Shown here one piece after another: positions 1 through 13,500 of a stretch of 64,000 bases of DNA. The stretch comes from Parus major (lineage: Eukaryota; Chordata; Aves; Passeriformes; Paridae). The notes beneath the pieces are model-generated. The model was not told the DNA's origin. It saw nothing but the letters and a program-made list of their open reading frames with translations, and searched no databases. Position 1 is the first letter of the stretch; the number at the start of each line of letters is the position of its first letter. Where the stretch lies: contig NC_031799.1 in the NCBI RefSeq assembly GCF_001522545.3, positions 33,261,354 through 33,325,353 on the forward strand, written 5' to 3'. The position numbers and the translations under genes are program-made.

Positions 1-3000
1 AACAATGATGGGACTCTGTGGGGAAACAATATCTACACCTTGCTAAGACTTGGCTTTTTTTTCTGTCTGTTGAACATTTCAGCTCCCTGACCTATTAGAC
101 TTTTGCCACGAAAACCATGCAGTTACTTTTGGTGTGGTTTTAGAAAAATGGCATTAAGTAACCCCTCACTTAATCATTATGGAAAAGAAAGTGCTTGTAA
201 TGAAGTCTGTCAGAGCATTTTGAATTATGGTGCTTTTGAATATCAAAGTCCATCTTTGAAAATTTTGGGCAACAGTAAAAAAAATATAAACAGTTCTACT
301 GGATCCAGGGAAATAAGTGTTCCTTTCCCAACTTTATGCCAGTGGGAGCAGCAGCTTTTAACACAAGTGAAACTGTGTTCAACTTTTAAAAGTTTGTAAT
401 ATAATTCTATTAATAGACATTTTATATTTCTTAGGAGCTACTTACATGCATCTGGGGGGGTGATCTGGGTCCTGATATTTTTGTGACAGTCACCCAGATG
501 CAAGGCATATCTACTGTGAAGTTCTCCTATGACCCTACTAAAATACTGATATCAAGCACTCAGTCGTGAAATAAATATAGCACAAGTTTTGAGTGGGAAG
601 GTTGCATGTGCAGAGTTTGGAGAGTTTTTGTGTAGAAGCTGAAAGTCTGACACTAGAACACAGGCGTGTGCCATGTATTGGGACTATGTTCTGATCCTGT
701 GGTGCACCCACATGGCTCTCTCTGGGCTTTGCTCTCAGGTCCTGCTTCAGCATGTTCACACTGTGTTTGTACTGGTTAACTCCCTCAGTCTTTCTGGAGC
801 AAGCAGACCAGTTCCTTCTCTAACAAACCTGTGTGCAGCACAGTTTGCCTGAAGTTTCCAGTCAAATGATGTATATGTGTGCCATGGTGAAGTACAGTCT
901 TCTGCTTCCATACCATCTCTCAAATGCTTCCATCTGCTAGCATACTTCTACATACAACTTCTGCTTTCCATATAACATTCTAATAGTTTTCATCCTTCAG
1001 GACTGAAAAGGCACAAAAAATAATAATCATGTCTTATGGCCACAGACACACCACATGGATCCCAGTGGAAGTTAGGCCAGGTATACAAAGACAAAAGCCA
1101 GTCTGCACCAGTTGGACTGGAGTGTAGAAATCCATCCCTGACTCTGTTTCATAAAGTCAGTGTCAGTGGGATTATGAAGTACTTTGGATGACAAGTTCTT
1201 CTTGCACACTAGAAAAAAAGGTGGGAAAAAACCCACCTTTGAGCACTGATTTCAAGATATCTAACCATGTATGCAGATTTAATAGATGTTTTCCATTGTG
1301 ATATCTTTTCTGCTAAAGAATGAAAGGAAAAACTGGAGATAATACCCCTCATTATCACAGGAGTGTGAATTAATGAATGTTTTCTAACTATTTGGAAGCT
1401 CCAGCAGAGAGCACTAGGGAAAGTTCACAGGGATATTTCGTAAGTCAGAGGAACGGATTGAGATTAATGAGTTAGGAGTGAAGCATGAGCTTCCATAGTA
1501 TCTAGAAATAAAAGCTCTGCACTGTATGTGATTGTTTCATTCAGACAATCACACAATTGACATTGACAATTTATGACAGAGGTTCTGAAGAAAAACATGT
1601 TTAACTATGCTATCATAGAAGGCATGTATGAAAGTTTTATATCAGTCAAATTATAATAGGATGAAGATCTGTTCTGAACTTGGTTTTAAACACTTGCCTG
1701 TTGCCCTAAAGCATCAAATAAAATCCTCATAAAAAAATAGTTGTGTGTACTAACAGTGATTATAAAATCCAACAGCATATCCAAAATCGGCTTTTCCTAT
1801 GTGAACAAGCTACCTTCATAGAAACACAACTTTAAAATGGTTTGCTGGACAATACATGGCAGTTTTATTGTGGTGAATGTGGTGAACTGGATTAAGTTAG
1901 TGCATACACAGAATGACTGGAGACAGAAATAATTTGCTAAGTCTCTCGCTACTTTACCAAGTTGATTGATTCAAGGTGTAGTAAAACTGAAAACTAATCC
2001 AAATATGTTTGTGTTTTAAATCTAAACACAGAATATCTTCAGACAATGCTAACTGCATGCTTTCAGCAGAAAACTAGAGTAAATATAAACCTTGATTAAA
2101 AATCAGTATTTCTGTTCTCAGTTTACACTGCTTTAAGAGTTTTTTTCTTATGTTTTTACCCTTTGTACATAGAGATAGGGTGGTCAGAAAAGAGTTGTTT
2201 GGACCTTTGGCTAGATGAGAAGCAAGTTTAGTCATCAAACTGAATTTCATGCTTTAATGTTTGTTTGGCCTTCAGTGTTCTTCTGTGGAACAGAGGTTAA
2301 TAGTAAAGACAGGGAGCCTAAGCTATAAAACTGCCAAATTGGTCAAAAAAAGTTTTGTATTAGTAGGACCTAAGCCCATTTTATTCATGCAGTCCTATAA
2401 GAATTAATGTGTTTTTGCAACGTCATCACTCCACAGTTCAACACATCATACTAAGCATTTGTTTTAGGGGTTTAAATTACCCAAATAACACTTCTTTTGC
2501 TACTGCTTTGACTCATTATTTTGGGAGAGGGAAGTTGTAGTGGTTAATCCTTATAGTGACATTTTAAGGAGTGTTCTGTTAATAAGAAGTCTTAAAGTTG
2601 CATTTGAAGCATGGAGATCTGTGTAAAGCTCTGAATAATTAAGTCTAAGGTCAATGTAAACATCAAAAAAATACAACTAAGTGGAGATAGTAGGCATCTA
2701 TTTTTTTTTACCTCAAAAAATCTCCAGTGGTCAGCATTTTCTTAGTTAGGACTAAGGAGTCACCACCATGCTGGGATAATAACATTTTTGTGTATTCAGT
2801 GGTTTGATCTATGCTCACAGCTATAAAGTATGCACGTACAGGTTGTGAGTCTGTGTATATATAGTTGCCATTATTGCACTTAGATTTTAGCATCTGAGGC
2901 AAGGTGAGGGGCTTGAAAATACCTGTTTCATTTTTATGAGATTCCTTGTGTGTCAAACTGTGATGCCTGGTATCCTTCTACCAAAAAAAATGGGCTATAT

Positions 3001-3109
3001 GACATTTGTATGCAGAGGAAATATTTTCTTTCTCCTCCCACTCCCCCTGAGAGTGCCAGCAGGAGTGGAGGGGGTGGGCAGGAGCTGTGTGTTGCTCTGA
3101 TCCAGGGGT

Positions 3110-3640
3110 TTTTCCAGATGCCTTCAGTCCCTTCTGGGTCACCAGAACTGACACCTTGAGAAGGCTGACCTAGAACAGAGGTTAGACAGAGTTAAGAATA
3201 AAGTAGGTATTTATTGAAAGGCCTTAAAGGACACACCTTGGGCAGAACAAGAGCCTGGCCAGGGCTGCACCCAAGATGGACCTAAAAGTGGTCACAAATT
3301 GAACAGCTGGTCACAAGGTCTCACATTTTTATAAGTTTTGGTCCATCTGCATATTGGGGTTAATTGTCCAATCACTGCTTCAGATTATGAAGTCCCTTCC
3401 TTGTTTTCTCTCTTCAGTCCACTGTTGTTTATGCTTTTGGTCCTGAAAGTTGTAACAATCGTCCTTGATATCGAGCTGGAAAAGGAATTGTTTTGTCTAC
3501 CTACCCTGTGTAGAGAGCTCACTAACACTTAATATGAAACTCAGAACTACACACCTAGGCAGCACAGAATCTGGAACATATGAAAACTAAAACTTAAGGC
3601 ATCATTTGTATGTTGAAAAGTCCTTAAAACATACAGATAA
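3110..3640 (-). mobile_element. LTR-like endogenous retrovirus fragment (songbird type)
   Basis: The block differs in character from the surrounding intron. It resembles, from memory, a common passerine LTR whose antisense strand reads as here. On the - strand it contains AATAAA within CTTTCAATAAATACC, as an LTR poly(A) region would. No coding remnant is present, so it is probably a solo LTR. Edges are approximate, and the family name needs a repeat-library search. Confidence 0.5.
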
Positions 3641-4768
3641 CAAATACCTGGGTTTAGCTGCCATTCAAATTGAACAGTAACAGCAGCAAAAAGATAATTT
3701 ACTATTCAGCCTTAATGGGCCATACCTCTTCTATCACCTAGGTGCTATTCTAGCTGAGGAATTGGATGCATCTGTGATATTGATCAGCAGGATCAGATTA
3801 AGATGCAGAAGGTTTATATTACTTGAATGGGTATTTCACAGGAAGAAGAAAATAGGTTCAATAAACTGTGATATGATTCAAATGCTGGCTGTATTGCTCT
3901 TTAGTGGTCACTGGTGAGTTGAAAGAGGAAGATCATTACCCCTAGAAATGGGGATGTGCTGTTTGATTACTAAACAGAGCTCGTCAGTCTCTCTCTGAGG
4001 GCACATGTAAGTTACTGTAGTCAGAGTGGTCAGAAGTATAGACCATGGGTTTTCTTTTTTCCTGTGGCTGTCTGGAGCACACTCTACAAGAAGTCTCTGA
4101 ATATTGCCTATGACTGTTTCAGGTTTTGCAAATAATGTTCATAGAAATTTCATAGGAAATTCAGAATCATGTAATCTGTTGTGAAAATGATTGAGGATGA
4201 ATAGTCACATATGTTCACATCATGTACCATATATTCTGATGGTTCTGTTCATGTGTATTTTGCATCAGAGTTACTAGGCTTTCAGCTAGCTATCCATCTT
4301 TTTGTTCTTTAGTGGAGGTGAAGAGGACAGTTCATCCTGCAGGCATAAAGCACAGAGAAAGACTGCTATTGGCAGAACAGTGTGGTAGATGGTAGCTTTG
4401 GCACTCTGAACTGGTGCAATTTGTAGGGTTTTTTTTAAAATGGAAAATGGTCTTGCCTTTGCATTTTTCACAATATCAAGTGCTTTCAGTGTGTTGGAAA
4501 TAGCACAAGTTACTTTTCCCTATTTATGAGCCATATTTACAGGCACAATTGCAAAGTTGAGTTGCAGAGGTGAGTTATGCACTATTAAATGGTACAAGTA
4601 ATAATCATGTTAGGCACTCTGTATACTCATGGAAGAACCATTCCCTGCGTATTTTTTAAGTGTGTTCAATTAGATGTGCTGTGATGACATGCATTTTTGG
4701 AAAGTAAAGTGAAAAACTTCTTCTGTGCTTTTCTTTCCTGGTTTGGTTTTGATGTAATCAAGATACTC

Positions 4769-4815
4769 AAACATTTATTCAAACCTTGTATGGAAACATT
4801 TATTCAAACCTTGTA
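4769..4815 (+). repeat. 22-bp direct duplication
   Basis: The 22-mer beginning AAACATTTATTC and ending CCTTGTA occurs at 4769-4790 and again at 4794-4815, separated by TGG. It is a perfect short duplication in intronic DNA. Confidence 0.85.
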
Positions 4816-5960
4816 CCTTAAGATGATTATTGAATTTTCTGGAGCAGAATTCATTGTAGAATGCATTCTTCTGTGCCTAGAGGGATGTAGCACCAAATAT
4901 TAACTAGTTTGTGCTGGTTTCTGCTACTGAATATACTGAGTGTATTTCAAAAACAGTATTCAGAAATAAAGTTTCTGACAGATTTTTGTTTTTCTTTTCC
5001 TTAGTCTACTGTGTCTTAGAGAAAGAATTATTTTTTTTCTCACAAAGAAATGTTAGGGGATGGATTTGGAAGTATATGCAATCAAGTATGTTAAAAAGAC
5101 CCTCTAAACAAAAGTTAAAATTAAAAGAGAGTCTTGTTTCACTATTTCTTTGATACAGATACATAATGCTAGCCTTATTTATGAAATCACTGAGGTGGCA
5201 TTTTATATGTCCCATATGTGAGCAGAGAATTTAAATACATGCCTAAATATTTCACTGACATAAAGGTATTGTCCCAAACCAATACAGAAGTAGTGTATCC
5301 TGGGTTTGCCAGCATTATCTGTCTTGCATTTTGACCAACATAGTCTATGATTTTGTGTCTTTTCAGGTAGACATGTCCTTCTTAAGCATCAGTTGAAAGG
5401 CTCAGGTTACTAGCTCCAAGCTCATGCCATTTCTTACTGCCTCAGATATCAGATCGCAGCTCTTCCATAAAAATTGCTTGGCTGGTTTTGATCTGGCCGT
5501 GTGATGTTCCTAAGAAAAAACCTGCATCATGTGCCAGTGTTTCACAAGCACTAGTCCTTGGTTATCAGTTCCCTTGAACAGTACTGCATATATGAAAATC
5601 TTCAGCACTATGTCCAGTCATTTTCAGTTGTAGATGAATTTTGAGTGTTCTTTGTTATGTGGAGATTTCAGTCCCCTTCTTTCCTTATATTCCACATACA
5701 TGCAAAATTATTACTGCCATAAAGTTAATTAATGAAAAGCACCTCAGTGGCTCTGTTGTTACCAAAAACATCTGTAAATTTTAAGTGCTTCTGATATACC
5801 ATATTGTCTAGATGCTTAAAATGTCACAAGATGCCTAAAGCTTTCCAATGAATTCCTGCATGAGCACCTGCAGTATTTTGCAGGCCTTTTTTTGTTGTCT
5901 TTCACAAGTGTGGATTACATGGTGAACTTCACAAATCACTACAAGACCAGTTAAACCTGT

Positions 5961-6602
5961 ATCACAGAATCATTTAGGTTGGAGAAGACCGCACTGGGGG
6001 CAACCTTTGACCAGTCACCAACTTCTCAACTAGATCATAGCACTGTGCCACATGCAGACATTTCTTGAACACCTTCAGGGATGGTGAATACATCACCTCT
6101 GTGGATGGTCCATTCCAATGCTTAACAGCATGTTACATGGAGAAATTCATCTTGATGTCCAGTCTGAGCCTTCCCTGGCACAGTTCATGTATTCTTGTCC
6201 TGTCCCTAGTTGTATGGGAGAATAGGCTAATCCCCACCTGGCTACACCCTCCTTTCAGGTGGTTGTAGAGGGCAGTAAGGTCCCAGTGATCCTCATTTTC
6301 TCCAGTCTACACAACCCCAGCTCCCTCAGCCAGTCCTCACAGGACTTGTGCTCCGGATGCTTTACCAGCTCCGTTGTTCTTCTCTGGACACACTCCAGCA
6401 CCTCAGTGTCCTTCCTGAGGTGAGGGGCTCCAAAAATTAAAATAGGATTCAAAGTATGGTCTCCCCAGTTCCAAGAACCCAGAGACAATTACTGCCCTTT
6501 TCATGCTGGCCGCTCTATTGCTGATACAGGCCAGGATGCCGTTGGCCTTTTTGGCCACCTGGGCACAGCTGGCTCATGTTCAGCTGTCTGTTGACCAGCA
6601 GA
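5961..6602 (-). mobile_element. CR1 LINE 3' fragment, antisense to FOCAD
   Basis: It opens with CACAGAATCATTTAGGTTGG, the reverse complement of the CR1 3' end, and runs through the typical 3' UTR blocks (CATTCCAATGC, CAGTAAGGTCCC, CCAGTCTACACAACCCCAG). It ends near GGATGCCGTTGGCCTTTTTG. Its 5' truncation at about 640 bp is normal for CR1. It is diverged, so old. Confidence 0.85.
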
Positions 6603-7488
6603 AATCTAAACAGTCTAATGCACAAGTCTAAAACAGTTTCAGAGTAGAGGAGGAGGGGAAGACTGGACTTGTTGGAGATTCCTCAGGAATCAACCCAAGG
6701 AAACCAATTCTAACTGGAACCTGACTGCTCATAAACTTTTAGAAGAATTGATGAGCAGAGATGAGAAGGATGTATGAATATAGTTTAAACTAAAAGGAAG
6801 GACTAGTGTTCATGAGTCCTTATTGAGATGAGATTTCCTTTTTTTACTATAGGTCATATTTGTATTGTCTGTGAGATAGAGTATATTATCTTTTCTGATC
6901 GACTTTGAGAATGTTTATATTTGTATAGGTCTATTAGTATTTATTCACAAGTCTTTCAGGTTCACTGAAAGCAGTGGACATGGAGCTGTAGGATGGTCCT
7001 TTGTTATTTGTTAAAAAATCCAAGTGATGAAAGAGTACTGACTGCTTTGCATAGATCATTAGGGGCATAAAATAGAGATGAATAAGCAGGATGACTCAGG
7101 AAAATAATGATACAAGGGGAGGTCAGTTATTTATCTTGGCAAACAATTTGCTTTTAGAAACATCTAAGATACCCACAAACTATGAAGAAACATTTGCCAG
7201 TGCTGCTAAGTGTTGTGCTTATTGCCTCATAGAATTCCTCTGTCTCTCTGGGATCAATTATTTGTTGCATTACCTGCAACTACTTTTGACTGGCCTAGGT
7301 AATGAAGTTGAAAACAACTTGGTGTGGGTAAAATCAGAAAGGAGAATGATTTTAGTTTCCTACAGCCATGTGTAATGGCCTGTGGAAAGGAGTGAATGTT
7401 TGTCTGCAAATCATAGACTAGAGAACATAGATTCTGCATATGTTAGACTAACTGTAATTGCTTCTAATCTTTCTGGTGTGTTGCACAG

Positions 7489-7581
7489 GTTAATATTCAG
7501 CCTTCTGAATGGCACCACTCCATACTGCTGCCCCAGACATGGCTAGGATTTATGAGTCGAACCTACAATGCAGTCCTGCAG
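7489..7581 (+). CDS. FOCAD: FOCAD exon a (first recognised exon in window)
   Basis: 93 nt, phase 0 to 0, 31 codons from VNIQPSEWHH to MSRTYNAVLQ. The acceptor is TTGCACAG and the donor GTAATT. The WLGFMSR core matches the focadhesin family. The preceding exon should end on a complete codon, which limits what can be joined upstream. Confidence 0.88.
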
Positions 7582-10500
7582 GTAATTTTGAGATATATAA
7601 ATAATATTGTGGACATTAATGCTTATCCAGGTGGTATGGATTTTAATTTTACAAGTAAGAACACTCTTACAAGTTACAAAAATGTTAAGCTTGAGGTGTT
7701 TAATTATAACATTTATAAAAAAGAAATAAAATGAGTCTTCAGCACAACCTGGGATACTTTTAGAAGTGCAGTTTCTATTTACAGTTCATGTTCATGCAGG
7801 TTTGTTCATGTGTTAACTTGCAGAATGTGTCAATTTTTAGAATTTCTAGAAGATTAAATTTTAGCTAGAGCTCTAACCTATTGCTTGGGTAGGAAGTTTG
7901 TAACAGTAGTACCACAAAGGAAACAGAAGCTGTCAAGGAATGATTCATTAAAAATAATTTCCCTTAATCAGCATGTAATCCTGCTGCACTGTAAGAGACT
8001 TTTCTTTCAGTTTTTTCAACCCTATATAATGAGTAGGAAATATCTTAAATCCTCTCTTTTATCAGGTTAGCTAACCTGGTATCTAGACCAATGTAGTATA
8101 ATTTGATTTTCAACAGGAAAATTGTCTAAAAAAGGTTTAGCAAATAGCTTCCTCCCAGAATGTTTTCTTTGTGCTACTAGAATGGCTTATTTGTATTTCC
8201 AGGGGACATCAGCTGTTTTCAGCGCAAGCAGCTCAGGTTGCTGAATGAATTTCTAGAAGCTCTGACTGCTCCCTTTTTTGCTGTGCAGCAAAGGATACAG
8301 TTCTCTTATTTTCAAAACAATTTTTCTCTTGACCATCAACAAAATGCAAGGTCCTAAACCAAGCAAGCCCCATTACAAAACAAGCAGCAGCTATTCAGAT
8401 TGCAGGTTTAGGTCTTGGGGGACATTGTCACTTGCATTTAATTACTTTCCTATTTTGCTTCCCTTCCAAGGCAGGATTTCACAAGAAGCTTAGCATGTAC
8501 CAGATTTTTTTCTAAAGGATCTGTAGGATTTTTTGACATTTTACAGGACAATAGAGTCTATGTTCGTTGCTTCTTACTTCATCCTTTTGCTTTTGTAGTA
8601 CATTTCATCAGAGGTGGCCAAAACAGACTACAGTATGAGTAGTCTGGATAGTACATAATTCAGTGTTTCTGAACTGCTATACTGCCTTCTTCTTAGTCAG
8701 TGTGTAGTATGTACTCCTTTAATCTCTATGGGGGGTCACTTTTTGAGTGAGACCTGGATCTTCAAGATTCACTGTGTTATATTTTCAGGTTGGTATGTAC
8801 ACCCAAACTACAGACATTCAGTACCAGAAAAACACAGCATATGTGCCTGTATTTTTTCCTTTAAGACCTAATAATCTGCTAAGGAGCAGTAATTAACACA
8901 CTAAACAAGCTAAGTTATAGTTGAAACAATTGGAAACTATTGGAAAAATCGTTTGTTATAACATAAAACATGCTAGAGGGCAGAAAGAATGGTGTAGGAA
9001 ATCACAGGGTGAGGTCAAAGTTATGTAAAGTAAAAGAATGAGGAATTCTGCTTTAAGCAGACCAGCAGGAAAGCGATGTTTTGCTGTTAGAATCCATTTT
9101 AGCTAGCAGGCTTCTAAAGCTCACTCCCTGCTTGTTGTAGCCCTTCCCAAGAGAACTTAGCTCTGCAAGTACTAGATAGATGCATCAGTATTTGTTGTCA
9201 TTTATGCCATCTGCAGTTTGTTTTTCTTACTCAGAACAAAAAATTATGGATTCTTCACCTTGATATAGTGTATATTACAATGGGATCCCATATGGAATTC
9301 AGTCAAGTTCACTTACAAACTAGCCCTTAGGTTAGGCTACATGTGTTATCTGATTATTCTCCAAAGAAATCTTAAAATGTAAATTAATCTTATTATATAA
9401 GATCCATTTCTGACTTTGCAATTTTGCAGGGGAGGCAGGCTGAGCTGGAGATGCAGTTAAAACATGGAAAAGAGGATCCCGAAGAGGTGCAATACAAACA
9501 ATTTACAGCCTGGCTATGGTAAGGAAGTGCCTGTGTACTCTTGATCACTTGTAATAGCAAGTAAGGGGACAGAGGGGGGCAAAGTTTGAAAGCCTTTAAT
9601 TTTGCAAGTTTAAAGACTGTATGAGCACTAATGAAAAAAAAAAAACCAAAACAACCAAAACCCAAACCAAAACAACAAGCAACCACCACATGCAGTGACC
9701 ATGGTGAGGAGAGGGCAGTGGAAAGAAAGACTATTGGGTAACTGTAAGGATTTCCATAGGCGCAGGTTGACATGCACCTTCCCCTCTACAGAGCCTAAAA
9801 GCATTGTATGGTGAGCATCAGGAAAGAATGAAAGAATTCCTGAATTGTAGGTTTTATAGGATGTTAAATGAGAAGGGTTATTCAAAGATAAAAATTTATT
9901 TCTTGAGAGTTTAATGAGCTGTTTCGCAGAAAATACCTTGGTAAAAGAGGTGTAAGTCACAGTCTGATATATGACATGGTGCACTGATGATAAGGTAGCA
10001 TTTTTGAGTGTGAGGATGTTGTTTGAAAGCAAGCACATGGTGCACATCCTGGTCCATATCCTCCACCAATTCTGTTTCAGTCAAGTGAGAAGTGTCTCTC
10101 AGTCTGTCAGAATTTAGCCATGTGTGTGCATGGCCAGGAGAAGAAGGTGGGAAGTGGGAAGCGTCACAAGAGAAAAACTACCTATCCATGGACAGTATAA
10201 ATATCTGGTTTTGTGCTTGTTCATAAGTGTTTTGGAAGTAAATATGTACAAAGCCAAAATGCTTTCTGTCTGTTTCAGTCAAAAAAAGTTCAGTGTTACT
10301 AAGTCCCACTCAAGAGTAAATCAGAATTTATGTCTATTTTATTCCAGCTAATTCTGGGATAGAGGCTTGTGTTGTAAGGTCCAGAATGCTATAGTGTTGT
10401 ATAAAAGATCCTCTATCAATGACTCATCCCTTCCTTGATAGGGTGGAAAAAGGCCTGTAGCAGTGCTCCTTTTGTAGATTTCTCCTGAAAATATTTCTGC

Positions 10501-13500
10501 TCTGTATTTCCTAAATGGTGATAATGTAAGCTATGTCAAAAATAAACAGAATTCCCTTTTTCAGGAAAGAAATCAAAGCAGTAAATGAACTGGAGTCCAG
10601 TAATAGCTTTAGTTTCTTTTCCAGTTCACAGTTACTTACTTGGTTCCTCAGGGCCCTAACTTCAGTAGCTGTTAAGAATTTTTGTTGCTCACTGGGGTTA
10701 ACCTAATTGTGGACAAGGTGGTGTAAACTTTAGTGCTAATTCTTTATTGCTTAAGTTTTGCATTTTTTTTTTGTGCAGTTTTGCATTGGTATTTACCAAG
10801 TTGTAAATGCTTCTATTGTGGTGGTTTTGAAACTGTGTGCAAAAGCAGTGTGATTATGAAGGAAAATCTGGGTAGGTTTCTTCGATAGCTTGAGTAACTC
10901 AGCCTTATGCAGTTTTATACATTCTGTACAACCTGTTTTAGGAGACATGCATTTTCAGTGTAAATGTCTTGAAAATTGTCTCTTTCTGTAGAATTTCATT
11001 CATGGCCGTGTAGAATTGTAGGTTTTAGACAGAGGATCTCTCTCCTCATCCACACCTTTCTGAGTAGGAGATTGATTGCATCTCTGCTTCAGTCTTGCTA
11101 TAAATGCGAAACAAAACAACTGAAAACAAGTAGCTTATTAGAAATCAAATAAAACAATGTGTAAGAAATTGTAACCACTCCTGTGGCCTTAATTTAAATA
11201 GATTCAGGTTTATAGACCATGACATTGCATAACTGCCTGTAGTGGTTTCCAGAAATACAGTAAGGGTTGAATAAATTGTAATGCTTGTCCATTACTAAAC
11301 ATTCAGCTTTCATTACTATGGTAGAACATAGCACAATGATTTGGAAACTTACATATTTGATGCGCTCAGAAACCATATTTATGGCTATTGCATGAACCAG
11401 CATTTTATAAAAAGTGGTATTAAGCCAAATAAGAGTTCTTTATAAAACACTGGGGCATCTTTATAAAGCACCTGAGCATGAAGGTAATTGGGGTGTTGCA
11501 TAGATTTCTTAAACACCAAATGCTTGTAATTATTTTGCACTGAGTCTTCTGATTGGCTGTTGTTAATAGCCTATGTTAACTGTTCTGATGCCAATGTTAA
11601 TCTAGAATAGACAAATGTGAGACAGAAGAGATATATAGCTGAGTTCATGCTATACTATAATGAACATGGTGTAAATTCTTTCTGTTCTCTTGCAGGGTCA
11701 GAGATATGTTGACCGATGTCATCAAAGGTGCTTCCAAGTAAGAACTGCTAAATTACTACAGATGATGTTTTTTTCCCATATTTTCAATAGAGAGTGGGAC
11801 ACTGCTCCTTTTCCTCCTAGATCTTCTTAAGATGATTTTTACCTTCATTAAATTTAAAGCATCCAGGTTTCATGAGTGTTTAGATTTAGAAGTTTCTCTA
11901 TGAGGTACATAGTGAAATGTAGCCTTTTAGAAGCTGATGATCAAATCAGCAAAGGTTCCATGCATAGAGTAGGAAATTACTTAAGGCAAAATATACTGAG
12001 AGACTTCAAAGAACTTAACTAAGTACATTGTTGTAATTATTTTCTAGTTCCTCTTATCTGAGAGGAGATAGTCTTACTGTTCCAAATGACAACATTCCAC
12101 TAAGACTCATATTTCTTGCTTTAAAAAGCCAAATACTTTTACTGTGATAATGACATCTTTGAATCTGGAATAAATGCTAGATTGGTAGTGCAGGTATATT
12201 TTTACAGCAGCAGTAAAAGTTTTTAGAAATGGAAGACTGGTGCAAAAGACTGGCCTTACTGGCCTATAATTGGTCTAATACAGTTCTATTGTTCAGATAC
12301 TTTTGTAAAACAACATAAGAGAGTTCCGTCAGGATTGTATTGCAGTGTGTTTTTCTGGGAATATCAACGTACTTCCTTATACAAAACTGAACACGGTTAT
12401 GTTTTCCCTCATTATTGTCAGTGGCAGATTTTCTTTCTTAATTTCCTTAAAGGTTTGCACAGTCACAGAAATTAGTACTCTGAATCCTATAGCTTTCCAT
12501 GATGTTAGTGTTTTTGTAGTGTAGGGAAATAATTCAAAACTTTATTTTAATCTGATATTTCAATAATGGCTGCTCTGCTCAATCTCCTCATGCTGTTGCA
12601 ATGAAGTGGCACCTGTCTCTCTAGCATTCTCTGTTTGAAGATGTTTTTGTTTTTGTGCTCTGTGGAAATGGTACTAGCTAATACCAACTGCTGCACTGCT
12701 GTGAGTGCCACTTGCTCTGCAGGGTAGCAGTCTTTATTATAGTGGAAGAAAGCTTCTGTTTTTATACAACTTCATGTGTGCTAGCCTTTATATAAAAGAC
12801 AGACAAGAAAAAAAAAAAAAGACTGGAACACTTCTCTCCTCCATTCTTTCTATAATTCCTGAAGATGAAATGTAACAGATTTCTGCTGAGCTAGAAGAGA
12901 GCCCGATGAAATTGCTAGGGGCAAAGGCCTTCCCTCCTGGATCACCTGTAGCATACCTTTTCAGCTTCAAGATACATGTTTTGTTGGCAGCATCTCTGTT
13001 GTGTTTCTTAACTGTTTGCTTTTTTCTGTTCAGAGACAGCCCAGTGGTGAAAGGAAATTCTATTTTTGCTTTAACTGGCCTTGCAGTTGCTGTAGCCAAA
13101 TATGAAAGCAGCCTTTCTTCAGACACTGAAGGGGTGCCTGAGGTGAGTGAATCTGGGAGAGGGTCCCTTCTCTTAGTGGAATATAGAGAAGTAATATGAC
13201 CAGGTGTTTGAGGGACTGGTAAGTGGATGTGAAGGACTTTACATTTTCAAGTTCAAATTTCACCATAGTCAGTGAATACCATCTCTCAGATGCTGTGATC
13301 TATACAGAAGCAAGTAAAGTGCATATGTGCCCTATCACAAGAGGTATAATGTCTAACTCATTTATTTGACCATTTTGACAGATGAGATAGGTCACTGTAT
13401 GGACTCTTTTTTCATAATTTCATGATTTTTGTCTCCACTGAACAATACTTGATCAAAAGTCGTGTTTGTAAGTAAATGATGCTACTTACACTATGTAGGA

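Larger units (their letters stand above)
1..7488 (+). other. FOCAD: FOCAD intron upstream of exon a
   Basis: The interval is AT-rich with many stops in all frames. It holds an exon-like segment at 83-157 (unproven), an LTR-like repeat near 3110-3640, a 22-bp duplication at 4769-4815 and an antisense CR1 fragment at 5961-6602. I recognise no other gene. Because exon a opens on a codon boundary, the previous FOCAD exon must end in phase 0. It is either the unproven segment or left of the window. Confidence 0.6.

Noticed and set aside
103..399. 98-codon + frame beginning TTG
   Set aside because: No similarity recognised and no acceptor in its frame. It is in a different frame from the exon-like segment at 83.
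9393..10047. Overlapping 126- and 139-codon - frames rich in Phe and Cys
   Set aside because: They cover FOCAD exon b in antisense and an A/C-rich tract. The hydrophobic residues come from translating poly(A)-like DNA.
12788..13266. 112- and 68-codon - frames
   Set aside because: Antisense shadows of FOCAD exon d plus intron.
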